From positions 3,286,001 to 3,350,000 of the forward strand of contig NZ_CP134223.1 in assembly GCF_031599675.1 (NCBI RefSeq): DNA of 64,000 bases. Direction: 5' to 3'. This DNA is from Paenibacillus pedocola. GTDB taxonomy: Bacteria > Bacillota > Bacilli > Paenibacillales > Paenibacillaceae. Each line of letters opens with the position of its first letter. Position 1 is the first letter of the stretch. The notes under the pieces were generated by a model. That model did not search any database. It was not told where the DNA came from and saw only the letters and a program-made list of their open reading frames with translations. This document shows positions 7,836 to 16,364 of the stretch, piece after piece. A program made the position numbers and the translations under genes.

Positions 7836-8882
7836 TCAGGAGGTATAATTTCTTCCAAGCCCTAACTCAGTCAACAGCTGTCTGTACGCGATAGAAGTGC
7901 GATCAGCCGGAATATGGGCTTCGGCGGTCAGATCCAGCGGCAGATCCTCCGGTGTCTGTGCTTCGACCATCGCTCTGTCCTCCGAGAACACCTGGAGATT
8001 GAAGTTAATCGTATCTTCGGTAGGCACACTCTTGTCAAAGTTACGTGAGATCGGGCAGAACAGCCGGGTATATCTTGCAGATACAGGAGAAGCGCAGTTC
8101 AGGATCATCAGCTTTCCATCCTCGGGAAAATGTACGGTAAGCGATGCGGCGAACGGGGCGAATACCCGGAATGCCCGCAGCCACATGAAGCCTTCCGGTG
8201 CCGGATTCTCCTGACCTTTACCGTAGTTGCTGACGGTGCTCCAATAATCGGCAAACAGCTCATTTCCTTCACGTCTTACTTTGTACTGCGGAACCTCAGT
8301 GTTGTCGGGGTCTGCGAACGAATTTGCATGTACATAAGCGAAGTGTGAGACGTCCAGGAAGCCTTCCATCTGTCTGCCGGACGAACCGGCAATGTCAAAG
8401 CTTGGCGGCAGAATGTTAATGAAATCCGGATCATCCCAGCCGGAGAATTCAGGGATTTGCTCCTCAGTTCCTGCCAGCGAGGTCCAGATAAGACCGTATT
8501 TCTCCACAGCAGGATACATGATCAGCTTCAGCTTAGGTGAGATTTTGGCGCTCGGATGCGCCGGAACTGAAGTGCAGGCCCCTTCACAGTTGTAGCGGAA
8601 ACCATGATAAGGGCAGACAATCTCTTCGTTCTCGACCCAGCCCAGACTTAAAGGAGCACCCCGGTGGAAGCAAAGATCACGGGCAATCACAACCTTGCCA
8701 TGACTGCGGTAACAGACCAGCTTTACATCCAGCAGTTTGACGGAAACCGGCTTATCTTGGATTTCTTCAGCAATAGCCACCGGATACCAGTACTGGGACA
8801 GAATCTGCCAGTCATTTGGGGTAAAGGTACAGTCACGGGGAAGCTGCATTTGGAATTCGGCAAGCGCATTGGTCTTAGTCAT
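7836..8882 (-). CDS. Rieske non-heme iron oxygenase, alpha subunit
   Basis: A 348-residue oxygenase. The Rieske [2Fe-2S] ligands are C71, H73, C90 and H93 (CFHRG and CPYHG). The mononuclear iron site is the E/N-x3-D-x2-H-x4-H motif (E173, D177, H180, H185). Such enzymes oxidise a substrate with O2 using electrons from a separate reductase; no reductase gene is adjacent. The family includes aromatic ring and side-chain oxygenases, and also HpxD, linked to oxidative purine breakdown. The leader carries a purine-type aptamer, so I infer a purine-related substrate, but the sequence alone does not prove it. AAGGAG lies about ten bases before the ATG. Confidence 0.88.
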   Translation of the reverse strand: MTKTNALAEFQMQLPRDCTFTPNDWQILSQYWYPVAIAEEIQDKPVSVKLLDVKLVCYRSHGKVVIARDLCFHRGAPLSLGWVENEEIVCPYHGFRYNCEGACTSVPAHPSAKISPKLKLIMYPAVEKYGLIWTSLAGTEEQIPEFSGWDDPDFINILPPSFDIAGSSGRQMEGFLDVSHFAYVHANSFADPDNTEVPQYKVRREGNELFADYWSTVSNYGKGQENPAPEGFMWLRAFRVFAPFAASLTVHFPEDGKLMILNCASPVSARYTRLFCPISRNFDKSVPTEDTINFNLQVFSEDRAMVEAQTPEDLPLDLTAEAHIPADRTSIAYRQLLTELGLGRNYTS

Positions 8883-8926
8883 AGTTGGTTCGCTCCTTCA
8901 GAAATTGTAGTAGTAATGCAATAAAC

Positions 8927-9021
8927 CCCAGGCGGAAGAGGCGCCAAGTGAAGCAGCTCTTGTATTCTCGTAATCAAAATACAAGCCTGATCAGCTTATG
9001 CATCCTCTTGTAGCCTGGGGC
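8927..9021 (-). promoter_or_regulatory. Expression platform of the riboswitch (alternative pairing)
   Basis: In the leftward transcript, the 3' side of the aptamer (9021-9005, containing CCCCAGGC and AAGAGG) is complementary to 8942-8927 (CCTCTT and GCCTGGGG), giving 8 and 6 base pairs. That helix would break P1 and the base of P3, and is followed by UUUAUU, so it could act as a terminator. A second hairpin (8986-8979 with 8967-8960) can also exchange with P1, because its CUUGUA matches the P1 3' strand. The layout suggests that ligand binding turns the gene on; this is inference. Confidence 0.55.
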
Positions 9022-9075
9022 AATTTACGGTTGCCTGGTCGAGACGCCCACTCCGATTAATGGGCTTATACAAGA
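9008..9075 (-). promoter_or_regulatory. Purine-type riboswitch aptamer with altered binding pocket
   Basis: Read leftwards, the RNA forms a three-way junction. P1 is CUUGUA/UACAAG. J1/2 is UAAG. P2 is GCCCAU/GUGGGC, with an L2 ending in AAUCGG. J2/3 is GUCUCGACC. P3 is GGCAA/UUGCC, with L3 CCGUAAA. The L2 GG and L3 CC/GUAAA features of the purine-riboswitch loop-loop contact are intact. J2/3 differs from the usual GUUUCUACC: the position equal to U51 of the xpt aptamer is G. The base of P3 carries an extra CCA on the 3' side, and the A before the specificity base is G. The specificity base itself is C, as in guanine-type aptamers. Such pocket changes are known to alter ligand choice. Confidence 0.82.
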
Positions 9076-9115
9076 TTTCATATGTTATTTAATGTGACAT
9101 TTATCATATAATTTA

Positions 9116-9145
9116 TAATAAAACACACCTCTTATTTTTGTCAAT
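9116..9145 (-). promoter_or_regulatory. Promoter of the Rieske leader
   Basis: Reading leftwards, TTGACA (9145-9140) and TATTAT (9121-9116) are spaced by 18 bases. Transcription would begin about 35 bases before P1 of the aptamer. Around it, TGTCA and TGACA copies (9140-9160) form a possible protein-binding dyad. From here to 9362 I see no gene, only the upstream region of the dedA remnant. Confidence 0.6.
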
Positions 9146-9362
9146 GTTATTTTTAATGACATATAATTAGCCTATTTGGGTTAGAGTTATTGAAGTAATT
9201 CGTTTCATTGTTAATTTACATATCGGGATGCTTGTAGAAGAAAAAAGTTAGCGAAATCAATCTTAGCTTCGCATCTATTACCTTGCAGTGAAAAGTACTG
9301 ATGAAGTCGTCTGTTATAGTGTGGTATTTGAACGGAAAAATTCGTCAGCAGGAAGTGAATAG

Positions 9363-9859
9363 ATGCCTTGGGTGATTGAGATGATTTCACAGTACGGATA
9401 TTTAGCCATATTTGCGATTCTGGCGCTTGGTATTATTGGGCTTCCCGTTCCGGACGAGCTGTTGACGCTGTTTGTAGGTTACTTGTCTTCTGTAATGGTG
9501 CTGAATTTTTCGATAACAGTCCTGGTTTGTTTCATAGGTTCAATAACCGGCATGCTAATCAGCTATACCATCGGTTTAAGGCTGGGACAGCCGGCGGTCG
9601 ATAAATTCGGAAATGGGTAGGGCTTACGCCCAAAAGATTTGCCAGTGTGAAGAGGTGGTTTTCCCGCTTTGGAAACTGGACGATATTCTTTGCCTACTTT
9701 ATTCCGGGAATTAGACATGTCACAAGCTATATCTCCGGCATCAGTGCCATGTCCTTCAGAAAGTTCCTGCTCGTAACCTTAGCAGGCGCTTTCACCTGGT
9801 CGCTTCTGTTTGTTTCTATCGGCTATTTTGCCGGTGCCAGGCTGCCAATCTTGAAATAA
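9363..9859 (+). pseudogene. DedA-family membrane protein, frameshifted
   Basis: Residues 1-83 match the DedA (SNARE-associated) family: GIIGLPVPDELLTLFVGYLSS. The frame then stops at 9620. The sequence resumes in another frame, KWVGLTPKRFASVKRWFSRFG then IPGIRHVTSYISGISAMSFRKF, up to 9859. The usual GKW of the family would need one more base at about 9612 (GGAAATGGG), so a single-base deletion fits. The C-terminus is also about 30 residues shorter than usual. DedA proteins act in lipid flipping and membrane homeostasis. It is either a true pseudogene or a sequencing error plus truncation. Confidence 0.75.
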
Positions 9860-9871
9860 AAAAGTAAGCAT

Positions 9872-9896
9872 GAGGGATCTATGATCTCTCTTTTTT
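9872..9896 (+). terminator. Terminator after dedA
   Basis: An 8-bp stem (GAGGGATC / GATCTCTC, one G-T) with loop TAT is followed by six T. Confidence 0.75.
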
Positions 9897-10019
9897 ACGT
9901 AAAGAGCAGTTTCTTTGGATGAAGTTACTAGTATATACTAGAAAAGTAATATACAAGATTATCCATCCCTTACCATGAAAAGTAAGGCGTACACAGTAAT
10001 CAAAGGAGGTACTATATTA

Positions 10020-13000
10020 ATGGTGCAAGCTGGAGAAGCCGTTATCGAAGAATATGAACCCCGCAAACACGCGAAGTCCATTGCGGAGATGTGGAACAGA
10101 AGTTTTGAAAGCTGGGGAGGAGATAATGCGTATCAGACGGAACAGAGTGTGATCGATGAGCACCGCAATAGCACTCACCTCAAACTGTTTCTGGCTGTAG
10201 TCGCCGAAGAGGTCATCGGATACTGCAGCTTCTCTCATTACAAAGAAGATACGGGAGCATTATATATACCTTTGTTGAATGTCCGGCCTGATTACCACGG
10301 CCGCAAAATCGGCAAAATGCTTGTACGGCGTGCTCTAGAGGAAACTATTAAGCTTGGCTGGCCGCGGCTGGACCTGTATACCTGGCCCGGCAACACCAAA
10401 GCGGTTCCGACCTATAAGAAAAGCGGATTTTTCTGGGAAAAACGCGATGACTCCACACACCTAATGAACTTTATCCCTTCTGTCCTGCAAACCGGAGCGG
10501 TCAAACATTACTTTGAAACGATAGACTGGTATAAAGACAGTACCCGCGAAATCTCGGTTCAGCCGGACGGGCGGAAGGAAAACGGTTTTGATTATTTTAC
10601 ATATACGTGGAGCAAGGATTCGCTTCAGCTGAAGATGGAGTATGAACGGTCCGGGCGGGGCCTGCGGCTGATTGAAACGGAGGATTATCTGATTCAGGCG
10701 ACCATTCCGCGGCAGCATAAGCTTCCTTTTGGAAACAGTTATCCTATTGTCTATGAAGCGGTAAATAAAAGCGGACAACCCTTAACCCTACAGGTTAGAA
10801 GCATCAGCAATAAGCAAATCAATTTTGAGCTGAATGAATCCAGGGTTATTGCGGCAACGGAGTCTATTGAAGGCAGCTTTTATATCCATCCGGTGGAAGA
10901 AGAACAAAATGCTTATCAGACGCATCCGGTCGTGGAAGCCGAACTGCTTATTAACGGCTTAACCGCCGTTTTTAAACTTGGTGTGGAGCCGAAGTTTCCG
11001 GTTAAGCTCAAGCTGGAGCTGCCGAATCGGACCATTTTTGCCGGAGAAGACATTGAGCTTGATTTGACTGTGGAGAATGAATATGACACCGAGACGGTTT
11101 TCGCTTTTGATTTGCCAAGTGATTCCATTCTAATTTTTAAAGAACCTGGCGTAAGGATAGCGGTTCCGGCTAAAGGCCGGAGAACTATCCCGCTTGCGGC
11201 AAAAGTACTGGCGTATGGACTGTGGCATCATCGCGTAAATATTACTGCGAGTGAAGATAGCCGAGAGTCTTCGGTTGTGCAACAAGAGCTTAGTCTAGCA
11301 TTCCCCGGACTACATACCGCTTTTGGCGGTCAAACGGATATGGGCTGGATGATCAGCAGCGGATCGTATTCTGCATATCTTGACAAATTCAGCAACGCTC
11401 TTACATTCTATGAGGGCAGACATTGGGCGTTCAGGCTGTTCCATCCCAAATTCGGTCTGCCTTACACTAATGAATACAAGAAATACCCTGTTTTACAGAT
11501 GGTTCATTACAGGGAAGAGGAAGCTATGGTGCTGGAAGCCCAGTACGAGCTGGACTCCTCAGCCGGGTTACTATTTACTGTAGTAGTAAAGCTGTACAGC
11601 AACGGAATATTTACCCGTCATTACAAAATTCATAATACATCTTCTACAGACAGGAACGAGGATCTATACCTGAAGGACAGCTTTAGCTTTGGTCTTGACG
11701 GAGGCGTGATTCCTTATCGCGGAGAGTATATAGACTTGCATCAAGGGGTTCATGCTTCCAGTCCGGATTATTGGGAAGTACAGGAGCTTACGGAGAATTG
11801 GCTGTTCGCAGATGACGGTACTTCAACGCGGGGGATTACCTGGCCGTCAGAGTTGAAGCTGATCCGGGACCATTGGATGTATGCCGTTGAGCATCAGTTT
11901 AAGGAGATACCTGCCGGCAGCATCCTTCATACCAAGCCGCTCCGTGTTGCTCTGGGAACCTGGAGCAGTTGGCGTGATTTCCGTTCGTTTGCTTTGCTTA
12001 AGGGCGATTCACAGGACCTAAATACCTCAACGCAGCTAAAAATCATCTTGAATGACGGGAACCCTTTTGTAAGCGGATCACCGGTAGTGCGGCTTCAGGA
12101 GCACAAAAAAATCTTTTTAGACGGCCGGATAGGCGTTTCCTCTGTATTAAACAGCCTCGAGGAACATAGCCTTGATGTGAATGCCGAACAGAAACTCACC
12201 GAGGTTAACCTTCCGCTTGTCTCCAATCAACGTGCAGAAGCTGATCTGGTAACCGTGCAGCTTGATTGGGATATTTACGAAATGGATAAGAGTTACCTTA
12301 TATTCCCGGGCTCCGTCAATGAAATGATCCAAGAGACCAGATATGTAGAACAGGCAGAGGTGCTTATCGCGGATAATGGGGTGCTTAAGATTCAGGCCAG
12401 CAGCAGCTTTGCTCCTGCATTGTTTTCGCTACAGTACCACGGCGAGGAGTGGCTTGATTCCTCTTTCCCGCATCCGGCGCCGAAATCCTGGTGGAATCCT
12501 TGGATGGGCGGACTTTCAGCCGGCTTCGACGGGATCTCTCCGCTCAGCCTGATCGAAGAGCCGCGGGAAGCTGCTTTTGCTCAAATGAGTGATAATAAAG
12601 GGAACCTTTGGTCAGGCATCCGGATGAGTGTAACCATCACGAACAATCCTAAATTCAGGGGGCTTACCCTGCATCATTATTTTCTGCTCCTGCCCGGTGC
12701 ACCTGTTCTTGCTTCTACAGTAAGGATTGAGCAGCATACCGGATCGCCTCTGTATCCGCTTGAGCTTATCTCATCGGGCTACTATAAGACAGGCAGTGAC
12801 CTGATAGATAGCAGAGGGCGTGTAAAGAACGCAAGCGGTGAGAACATTATCTATAAAGCGGGCAGAGTACAATGTGAATTGAACAGTCCAAGCGGGATCA
12901 TTCAATATAGCTCCAGAGAGCGGAAGCGGCAGTTGACCTTAATCGCCAATCCGGAGCTGGATGCTACCGAGCTGATGGTAAACACCCATGTGATAGCATC

Positions 13001-13133
13001 CTATACAACAGAGAAGCTATATTTGCGGGACGGGATCGGGCAGTTCAGCAAACCTCAGTTTCATCTCATCTCGGACCTGAAGATTCCGGAGCAAGCCTAC
13101 GAAGATTTGTTAACGATCAAGTTTATGAAGTAA
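10020..13133 (+). CDS. GNAT acetyltransferase fused to a large beta-rich protein
   Basis: 1037 residues. The first ~150 form a GNAT N-acetyltransferase domain; the acetyl-CoA loop is in VRPDYHGRKIGKMLVRRAL and the last strand has TYKKSGF. The remaining ~880 residues are predicted mostly beta. They include an Ig-like stretch (RTIFAGEDIELDLTVENEYD) and long regions with the feel of the beta-sandwich accessory domains of glycosidases. I do not recognise the family of this part and see no catalytic motif in it. It is the first gene of an apparent operon with an amidohydrolase, an FAD oxidoreductase and a nitroreductase. The start at 10020 was chosen because AAAGGAGG lies ten bases upstream; an earlier in-frame ATG (9975) has none. 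Confidence 0.7.
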   Translation: MVQAGEAVIEEYEPRKHAKSIAEMWNRSFESWGGDNAYQTEQSVIDEHRNSTHLKLFLAVVAEEVIGYCSFSHYKEDTGALYIPLLNVRPDYHGRKIGKMLVRRALEETIKLGWPRLDLYTWPGNTKAVPTYKKSGFFWEKRDDSTHLMNFIPSVLQTGAVKHYFETIDWYKDSTREISVQPDGRKENGFDYFTYTWSKDSLQLKMEYERSGRGLRLIETEDYLIQATIPRQHKLPFGNSYPIVYEAVNKSGQPLTLQVRSISNKQINFELNESRVIAATESIEGSFYIHPVEEEQNAYQTHPVVEAELLINGLTAVFKLGVEPKFPVKLKLELPNRTIFAGEDIELDLTVENEYDTETVFAFDLPSDSILIFKEPGVRIAVPAKGRRTIPLAAKVLAYGLWHHRVNITASEDSRESSVVQQELSLAFPGLHTAFGGQTDMGWMISSGSYSAYLDKFSNALTFYEGRHWAFRLFHPKFGLPYTNEYKKYPVLQMVHYREEEAMVLEAQYELDSSAGLLFTVVVKLYSNGIFTRHYKIHNTSSTDRNEDLYLKDSFSFGLDGGVIPYRGEYIDLHQGVHASSPDYWEVQELTENWLFADDGTSTRGITWPSELKLIRDHWMYAVEHQFKEIPAGSILHTKPLRVALGTWSSWRDFRSFALLKGDSQDLNTSTQLKIILNDGNPFVSGSPVVRLQEHKKIFLDGRIGVSSVLNSLEEHSLDVNAEQKLTEVNLPLVSNQRAEADLVTVQLDWDIYEMDKSYLIFPGSVNEMIQETRYVEQAEVLIADNGVLKIQASSSFAPALFSLQYHGEEWLDSSFPHPAPKSWWNPWMGGLSAGFDGISPLSLIEEPREAAFAQMSDNKGNLWSGIRMSVTITNNPKFRGLTLHHYFLLLPGAPVLASTVRIEQHTGSPLYPLELISSGYYKTGSDLIDSRGRVKNASGENIIYKAGRVQCELNSPSGIIQYSSRERKRQLTLIANPELDATELMVNTHVIASYTTEKLYLRDGIGQFSKPQFHLISDLKIPEQAYEDLLTIKFMK

Positions 13134-13153
13134 ACTGAAGAGAGGACTTTTCC

Positions 13154-14032
13154 ATGAAAATCATAGATGCACATGTTCATTACTCGAATATCGAGGTCTT
13201 TCATGAGACGGCGCAGACATTGGCCAATATCGATTACTCCGAAAAAGGACTGCTTGAAGAGTTCCGGCGTACCGGTGTAATTGCCGGAGTGGGGATGGGA
13301 GTTACTGAAACTGTGGCAGGTGCCTTTCCTGATGCCGCGGCATTGAATCCGATGCTGCTGGATTTGGGCGGACAGCTTCCGGGCAATCTGTTTACCTGTG
13401 TCGGAATCAATCCGCTGACCCTCCATCTGGAGGGCCAGCTTGAAGCGCTGGAAGAATCGCTGCGCCAGGAGAAGACCGTCGGGATCAAACTGTACGCGGG
13501 CTATTATCATTTCAATGTCGGAGATGAGATCTACGCGCCGGTGTACAAACTGGCTTGGGCATACCAGCTTCCTATTGTCATACATGGCGGCCTTACCTAT
13601 TCAGATAGGGGACTGCTTAAATATTCGCATCCGCTGTCTATGGAAGAGACATTCCTGAAGCATCGTGACATTACCTTTATGCTCTGTCATCTGGGTGATC
13701 CGTGGGTCATGGACACGGCGGCGCTGCTGGAGAAGAATCCGAATCTGTACACAGATCTGTCCGGCTGGATCGTTGGTGATCCTGCTAAAGTTGACCGCCT
13801 TCTGACGGAGCAGACCTATACGGACCATTTCCGCCGCGCCATCGTATTTGCCGAGAAATATGACCGGCTTGTTTTTGGCACCGACTGGCCGCTGGTTCCG
13901 CTGGAGGCGTATATTAAGTTTGTAAAACATCTCATCCCTGAAGCTTACTGGGAGGAAGTCTTTTATAAGAATGCACTGCGTGTGTTCCCTAAGCTGGAAC
14001 AGCTGATCAATGAATTAGAATCAAACGAATAG
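13154..14032 (+). CDS. Amidohydrolase-family metal-dependent hydrolase
   Basis: A 292-residue TIM-barrel amidohydrolase of the amidohydrolase-2 type. The opening IIDAHVHYS supplies the HxH metal ligands. Others are the VIHGG and LCHLGDPW histidines on later strands and the catalytic Asp in VFGTDWPL. Members hydrolyse or decarboxylate small organic acids, lactones or amides; the substrate here is unknown. It starts 20 bases after the GNAT fusion gene, after AGAGAGGA, and is followed by an FAD amine-oxidase-like gene. This suggests a short catabolic route in which an acylated or cyclic nitrogen compound is opened and then oxidised (inference). Confidence 0.82.
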   Translation: MKIIDAHVHYSNIEVFHETAQTLANIDYSEKGLLEEFRRTGVIAGVGMGVTETVAGAFPDAAALNPMLLDLGGQLPGNLFTCVGINPLTLHLEGQLEALEESLRQEKTVGIKLYAGYYHFNVGDEIYAPVYKLAWAYQLPIVIHGGLTYSDRGLLKYSHPLSMEETFLKHRDITFMLCHLGDPWVMDTAALLEKNPNLYTDLSGWIVGDPAKVDRLLTEQTYTDHFRRAIVFAEKYDRLVFGTDWPLVPLEAYIKFVKHLIPEAYWEEVFYKNALRVFPKLEQLINELESNE

Positions 14033-14070
14033 TAGAAGGAAGCATGTTTGTCCAGGAGAGGAATGTCATC

Positions 14071-15192
14071 ATGAAGAAAGTCATCGTTATCGGAGCAGGG
14101 ATTCTTGGTGCTTCAGCGGCATATCAGCTGGCAAAAGAGGGAGCAGAAGTGCTGATTATAGACCGTAAGGATCAAGGACAGGCGACGGATGCTGCAGCCG
14201 GTATCATTTGTCCCTGGCTGTCGCAGCGGCGTAATCAGGCGTGGTACGGGCTGGCAAAAGCAGGTGCACGGTTTTACCCCGGGTTAATTGCGGAACTCCG
14301 TAGCGAAGGTGAAACCGATACAGGGTATGCGAACGTAGGCGCTTTAAGTATTCATCACGATATAGAGAAAATCAGCAGGATGCACGAGCGGGCACAATCG
14401 AGGCAAGCGGATGCGCCGGAAATCGGCGGGATTACGGTACTTAATGAAGAAGAAACTCAGAGCCGGTTTCCGTTATTAGCCGAAGGCTACCATTCTGTGC
14501 AGATCAGCGGTGCTTCGCGTATAGACGGGCGTGCGCTGCGCGACGCACTGCTGCGTTCAGCCCAGAGAAACGGAGCCGTCCTGATGCACGGGGACGCAGC
14601 ACTGCAATTTGACAATAATCGTGTCACCGGGGCAGTTGCCGGAGGCAAAAACTTCACTGCTGACACCGTTATTGTCTGTGCAGGCGCTTGGGCGAGTCCT
14701 TTGCTGCTGCCCTTGGGCATCCGCTTCAAGGTTCATTTCCAAAAAGCGCAGATCATGCATGTACAGGTTGCTGACCAACAAGATACCGGCGCCTGGCCGG
14801 TAATAATACCGCCTACGGATCAATATCTGCTCTCTTTTGAGGACCGGAAAATCGTCATAGGGGCGACTCACGAAAATGAGATCGAAGGCTATGATACAAG
14901 GGTCACAGTAGGCGGGATGCAGGAGATACTGAATAAAGGGCTGGAGCTTGCTCCCGGTTTAGCTGACAGTACGTTTCAGGAAGTCAGAGTAGGATTCCGC
15001 CCGTTTACCCCGGGTTTTCTTCCGGTGATCGGCGCTTTTCCCGGCTGGGAGGGACTGATCACGGCTAACGGACTTGGAGCATCCGGCTTAACGATGGGGC
15101 CGTTTATTGGCAGTCAGCTGGCCAAGCTTGCACTTGGATTAGAATTAGATATTGAACTCCATGATTACGATGTTCAAAAAGCAGTTGAGTGA
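14071..15192 (+). CDS. FAD-dependent oxidoreductase, D-amino acid/glycine oxidase type
   Basis: 373 residues. The N-terminal dinucleotide-binding motif is VIVIGAGILGASAAYQLA, followed by the acidic strand end LIIDR. The C-terminal GFRPFTPGFLPVIG and NGLGASGLTMGP segments are typical of the DAO fold (D-amino acid dehydrogenase, glycine or sarcosine oxidase). The expected reaction is oxidation of an amine to an imine with FAD. The start is set at 14071 because AGGAGAGG precedes it; an upstream in-frame ATG at 14044 overlaps that site. It belongs to the same operon as its neighbours. Confidence 0.87.
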   Translation: MKKVIVIGAGILGASAAYQLAKEGAEVLIIDRKDQGQATDAAAGIICPWLSQRRNQAWYGLAKAGARFYPGLIAELRSEGETDTGYANVGALSIHHDIEKISRMHERAQSRQADAPEIGGITVLNEEETQSRFPLLAEGYHSVQISGASRIDGRALRDALLRSAQRNGAVLMHGDAALQFDNNRVTGAVAGGKNFTADTVIVCAGAWASPLLLPLGIRFKVHFQKAQIMHVQVADQQDTGAWPVIIPPTDQYLLSFEDRKIVIGATHENEIEGYDTRVTVGGMQEILNKGLELAPGLADSTFQEVRVGFRPFTPGFLPVIGAFPGWEGLITANGLGASGLTMGPFIGSQLAKLALGLELDIELHDYDVQKAVE

Positions 15193-15222
15193 GCTATACA
15201 AGAGAGGAAGGTGCCTCAAGCA

Positions 15223-15708
15223 ATGACAATCATTGACCTAATCCAAACACGGAGAACCATTAAACAATTCAAGCCTGATGCCATTAGTGAAGAGGCTGTG
15301 CTCTCCTGGCTGGAAGCTGCAAGCTACGCCCCGAATCACCGGATGACCGAGCCTTGGGAGATTTTATTCATTGGAGCTGAGACCAGGGCTAAGCTGAATC
15401 ACAAAACAGACTTTGGCGGTGCTCCAGTCGTTCTTGCCTTATTGTCTAAACCCGCGGCTACTCCGTTTGAACGGGACGAGTATGTAATGGCTGCTGCCTG
15501 TTTTGCACAAAATTTCTTGTTGGCTGCCCATGAAGCTGGCGTTGGTGCGTACTGGGCATCCTTAGGAGCTCAGCCCCGCAATCGTGCCACTCTAGGTGTG
15601 CCGGAAGATTACGATGTAATCGGTATATTCGGTATCGGCTATCCGGAAGAAGTTCCGGCGCTCAAGCCGAGAACTCCGCTAGCCTCCAAAATTACTTATT
15701 TGACATAA
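15223..15708 (+). CDS. Nitroreductase-family protein
   Basis: A 161-residue FMN-dependent nitroreductase-fold protein. The RRTIKQFKPD motif near the N-terminus binds the FMN phosphate, SYAPNHRMTEPWEILFIG is the usual N-terminal core, and GIGYPEE closes the fold. It resembles short YdjA-like members. The natural substrate is unknown. ATG 15223 has AGAGGAAGG at good spacing; GTG 15211 would be too close to it. It is the fourth gene of the operon starting at 10020. Confidence 0.85.
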   Translation: MTIIDLIQTRRTIKQFKPDAISEEAVLSWLEAASYAPNHRMTEPWEILFIGAETRAKLNHKTDFGGAPVVLALLSKPAATPFERDEYVMAAACFAQNFLLAAHEAGVGAYWASLGAQPRNRATLGVPEDYDVIGIFGIGYPEEVPALKPRTPLASKITYLT

Positions 15709-15740
15709 TGGTTATGCATGCGCGGGTAGGGGGACAGGCT

Positions 15741-16214
15741 ATGAACAAAGAAGAACAGCTCACAACCGGTTTCAGGGACTTATATAACAAGATGGTTTCG
15801 CTTAATAAAGATAAGATGGAAGATGCTCTGAGGGGTTATAAAGCTTCTGAAGTACACTGCATAGAATACATTGGGAAAAATGCAGATTCCAACGTGACAA
15901 AGCTTGCGGAGTCCTTTTATATGACTAGAGGTGCCATAAGTAAAATAACTAAAAAGCTCATCGAAAAAGGCCTAATTGAAAGCTACCAGAAGCCGGAGAA
16001 TAAGAAAGAAATCTATTTTAGGCTTACTGCACAAGGGGAAGTAATATATAACATCCATGAGGGACTGCACCAAGAATTTCAAGAGCGGGATAGGGCCGTT
16101 TTTGAACAAGTCACTGAGGAGCAATTTGACAGTATGCTAAGTTTTGTGGAGAAGTATAATACCCATTTGGATGCAGAAATAAAGAAAAAGGCTATGAACA
16201 TTAAGCCGGAATAA
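15741..16214 (+). CDS. MarR-family transcriptional regulator
   Basis: A 157-residue winged-helix protein with the MarR layout. The DNA-reading region is NVTKLAESFYMTRGAISKITKKLIEKGLI, followed by the wing PENKKEIYFRLTAQGE. It ends an operon and lies directly before an MFS pump, whose promoter contains an inverted repeat that looks like its operator. I infer that it represses the pump until a toxic ligand binds. ATG 15741 was chosen over ATG 15708 because AGGGGG lies just upstream. Confidence 0.88.
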   Translation: MNKEEQLTTGFRDLYNKMVSLNKDKMEDALRGYKASEVHCIEYIGKNADSNVTKLAESFYMTRGAISKITKKLIEKGLIESYQKPENKKEIYFRLTAQGEVIYNIHEGLHQEFQERDRAVFEQVTEEQFDSMLSFVEKYNTHLDAEIKKKAMNIKPE

Positions 16215-16239
16215 AATTGAATCGTCAAATCAAACCACA

Positions 16240-16276
16240 AGCAGCCGGGCTCTACTAAGAGCGGGCTGCTTTTTTT
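16240..16276 (+). terminator. Terminator after marR
   Basis: AGCAGCC / GGCTGCT with an inner GCTCT/AGAGC stem is followed by T(6). Confidence 0.85.
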
Positions 16277-16287
16277 ATTATTTTTTG

Positions 16288-16328
16288 TTGACTAGGAAAC
16301 AATAATGCGATACGATGTTTTTGTTTCC
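16288..16328 (+). promoter_or_regulatory. MFS pump promoter with MarR-type operator
   Basis: TTGACT (16288-16293) and TACGAT (16311-16316) are spaced by 17 bases. A perfect 8-bp inverted repeat, GGAAACAA (16295-16302) / TTGTTTCC (16321-16328), brackets the -10 box. A protein bound there would block the promoter. Confidence 0.65.
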
Positions 16329-16364
16329 AAGGAAATAAAATATAGCCTTTGAGAGGAGATTTTC

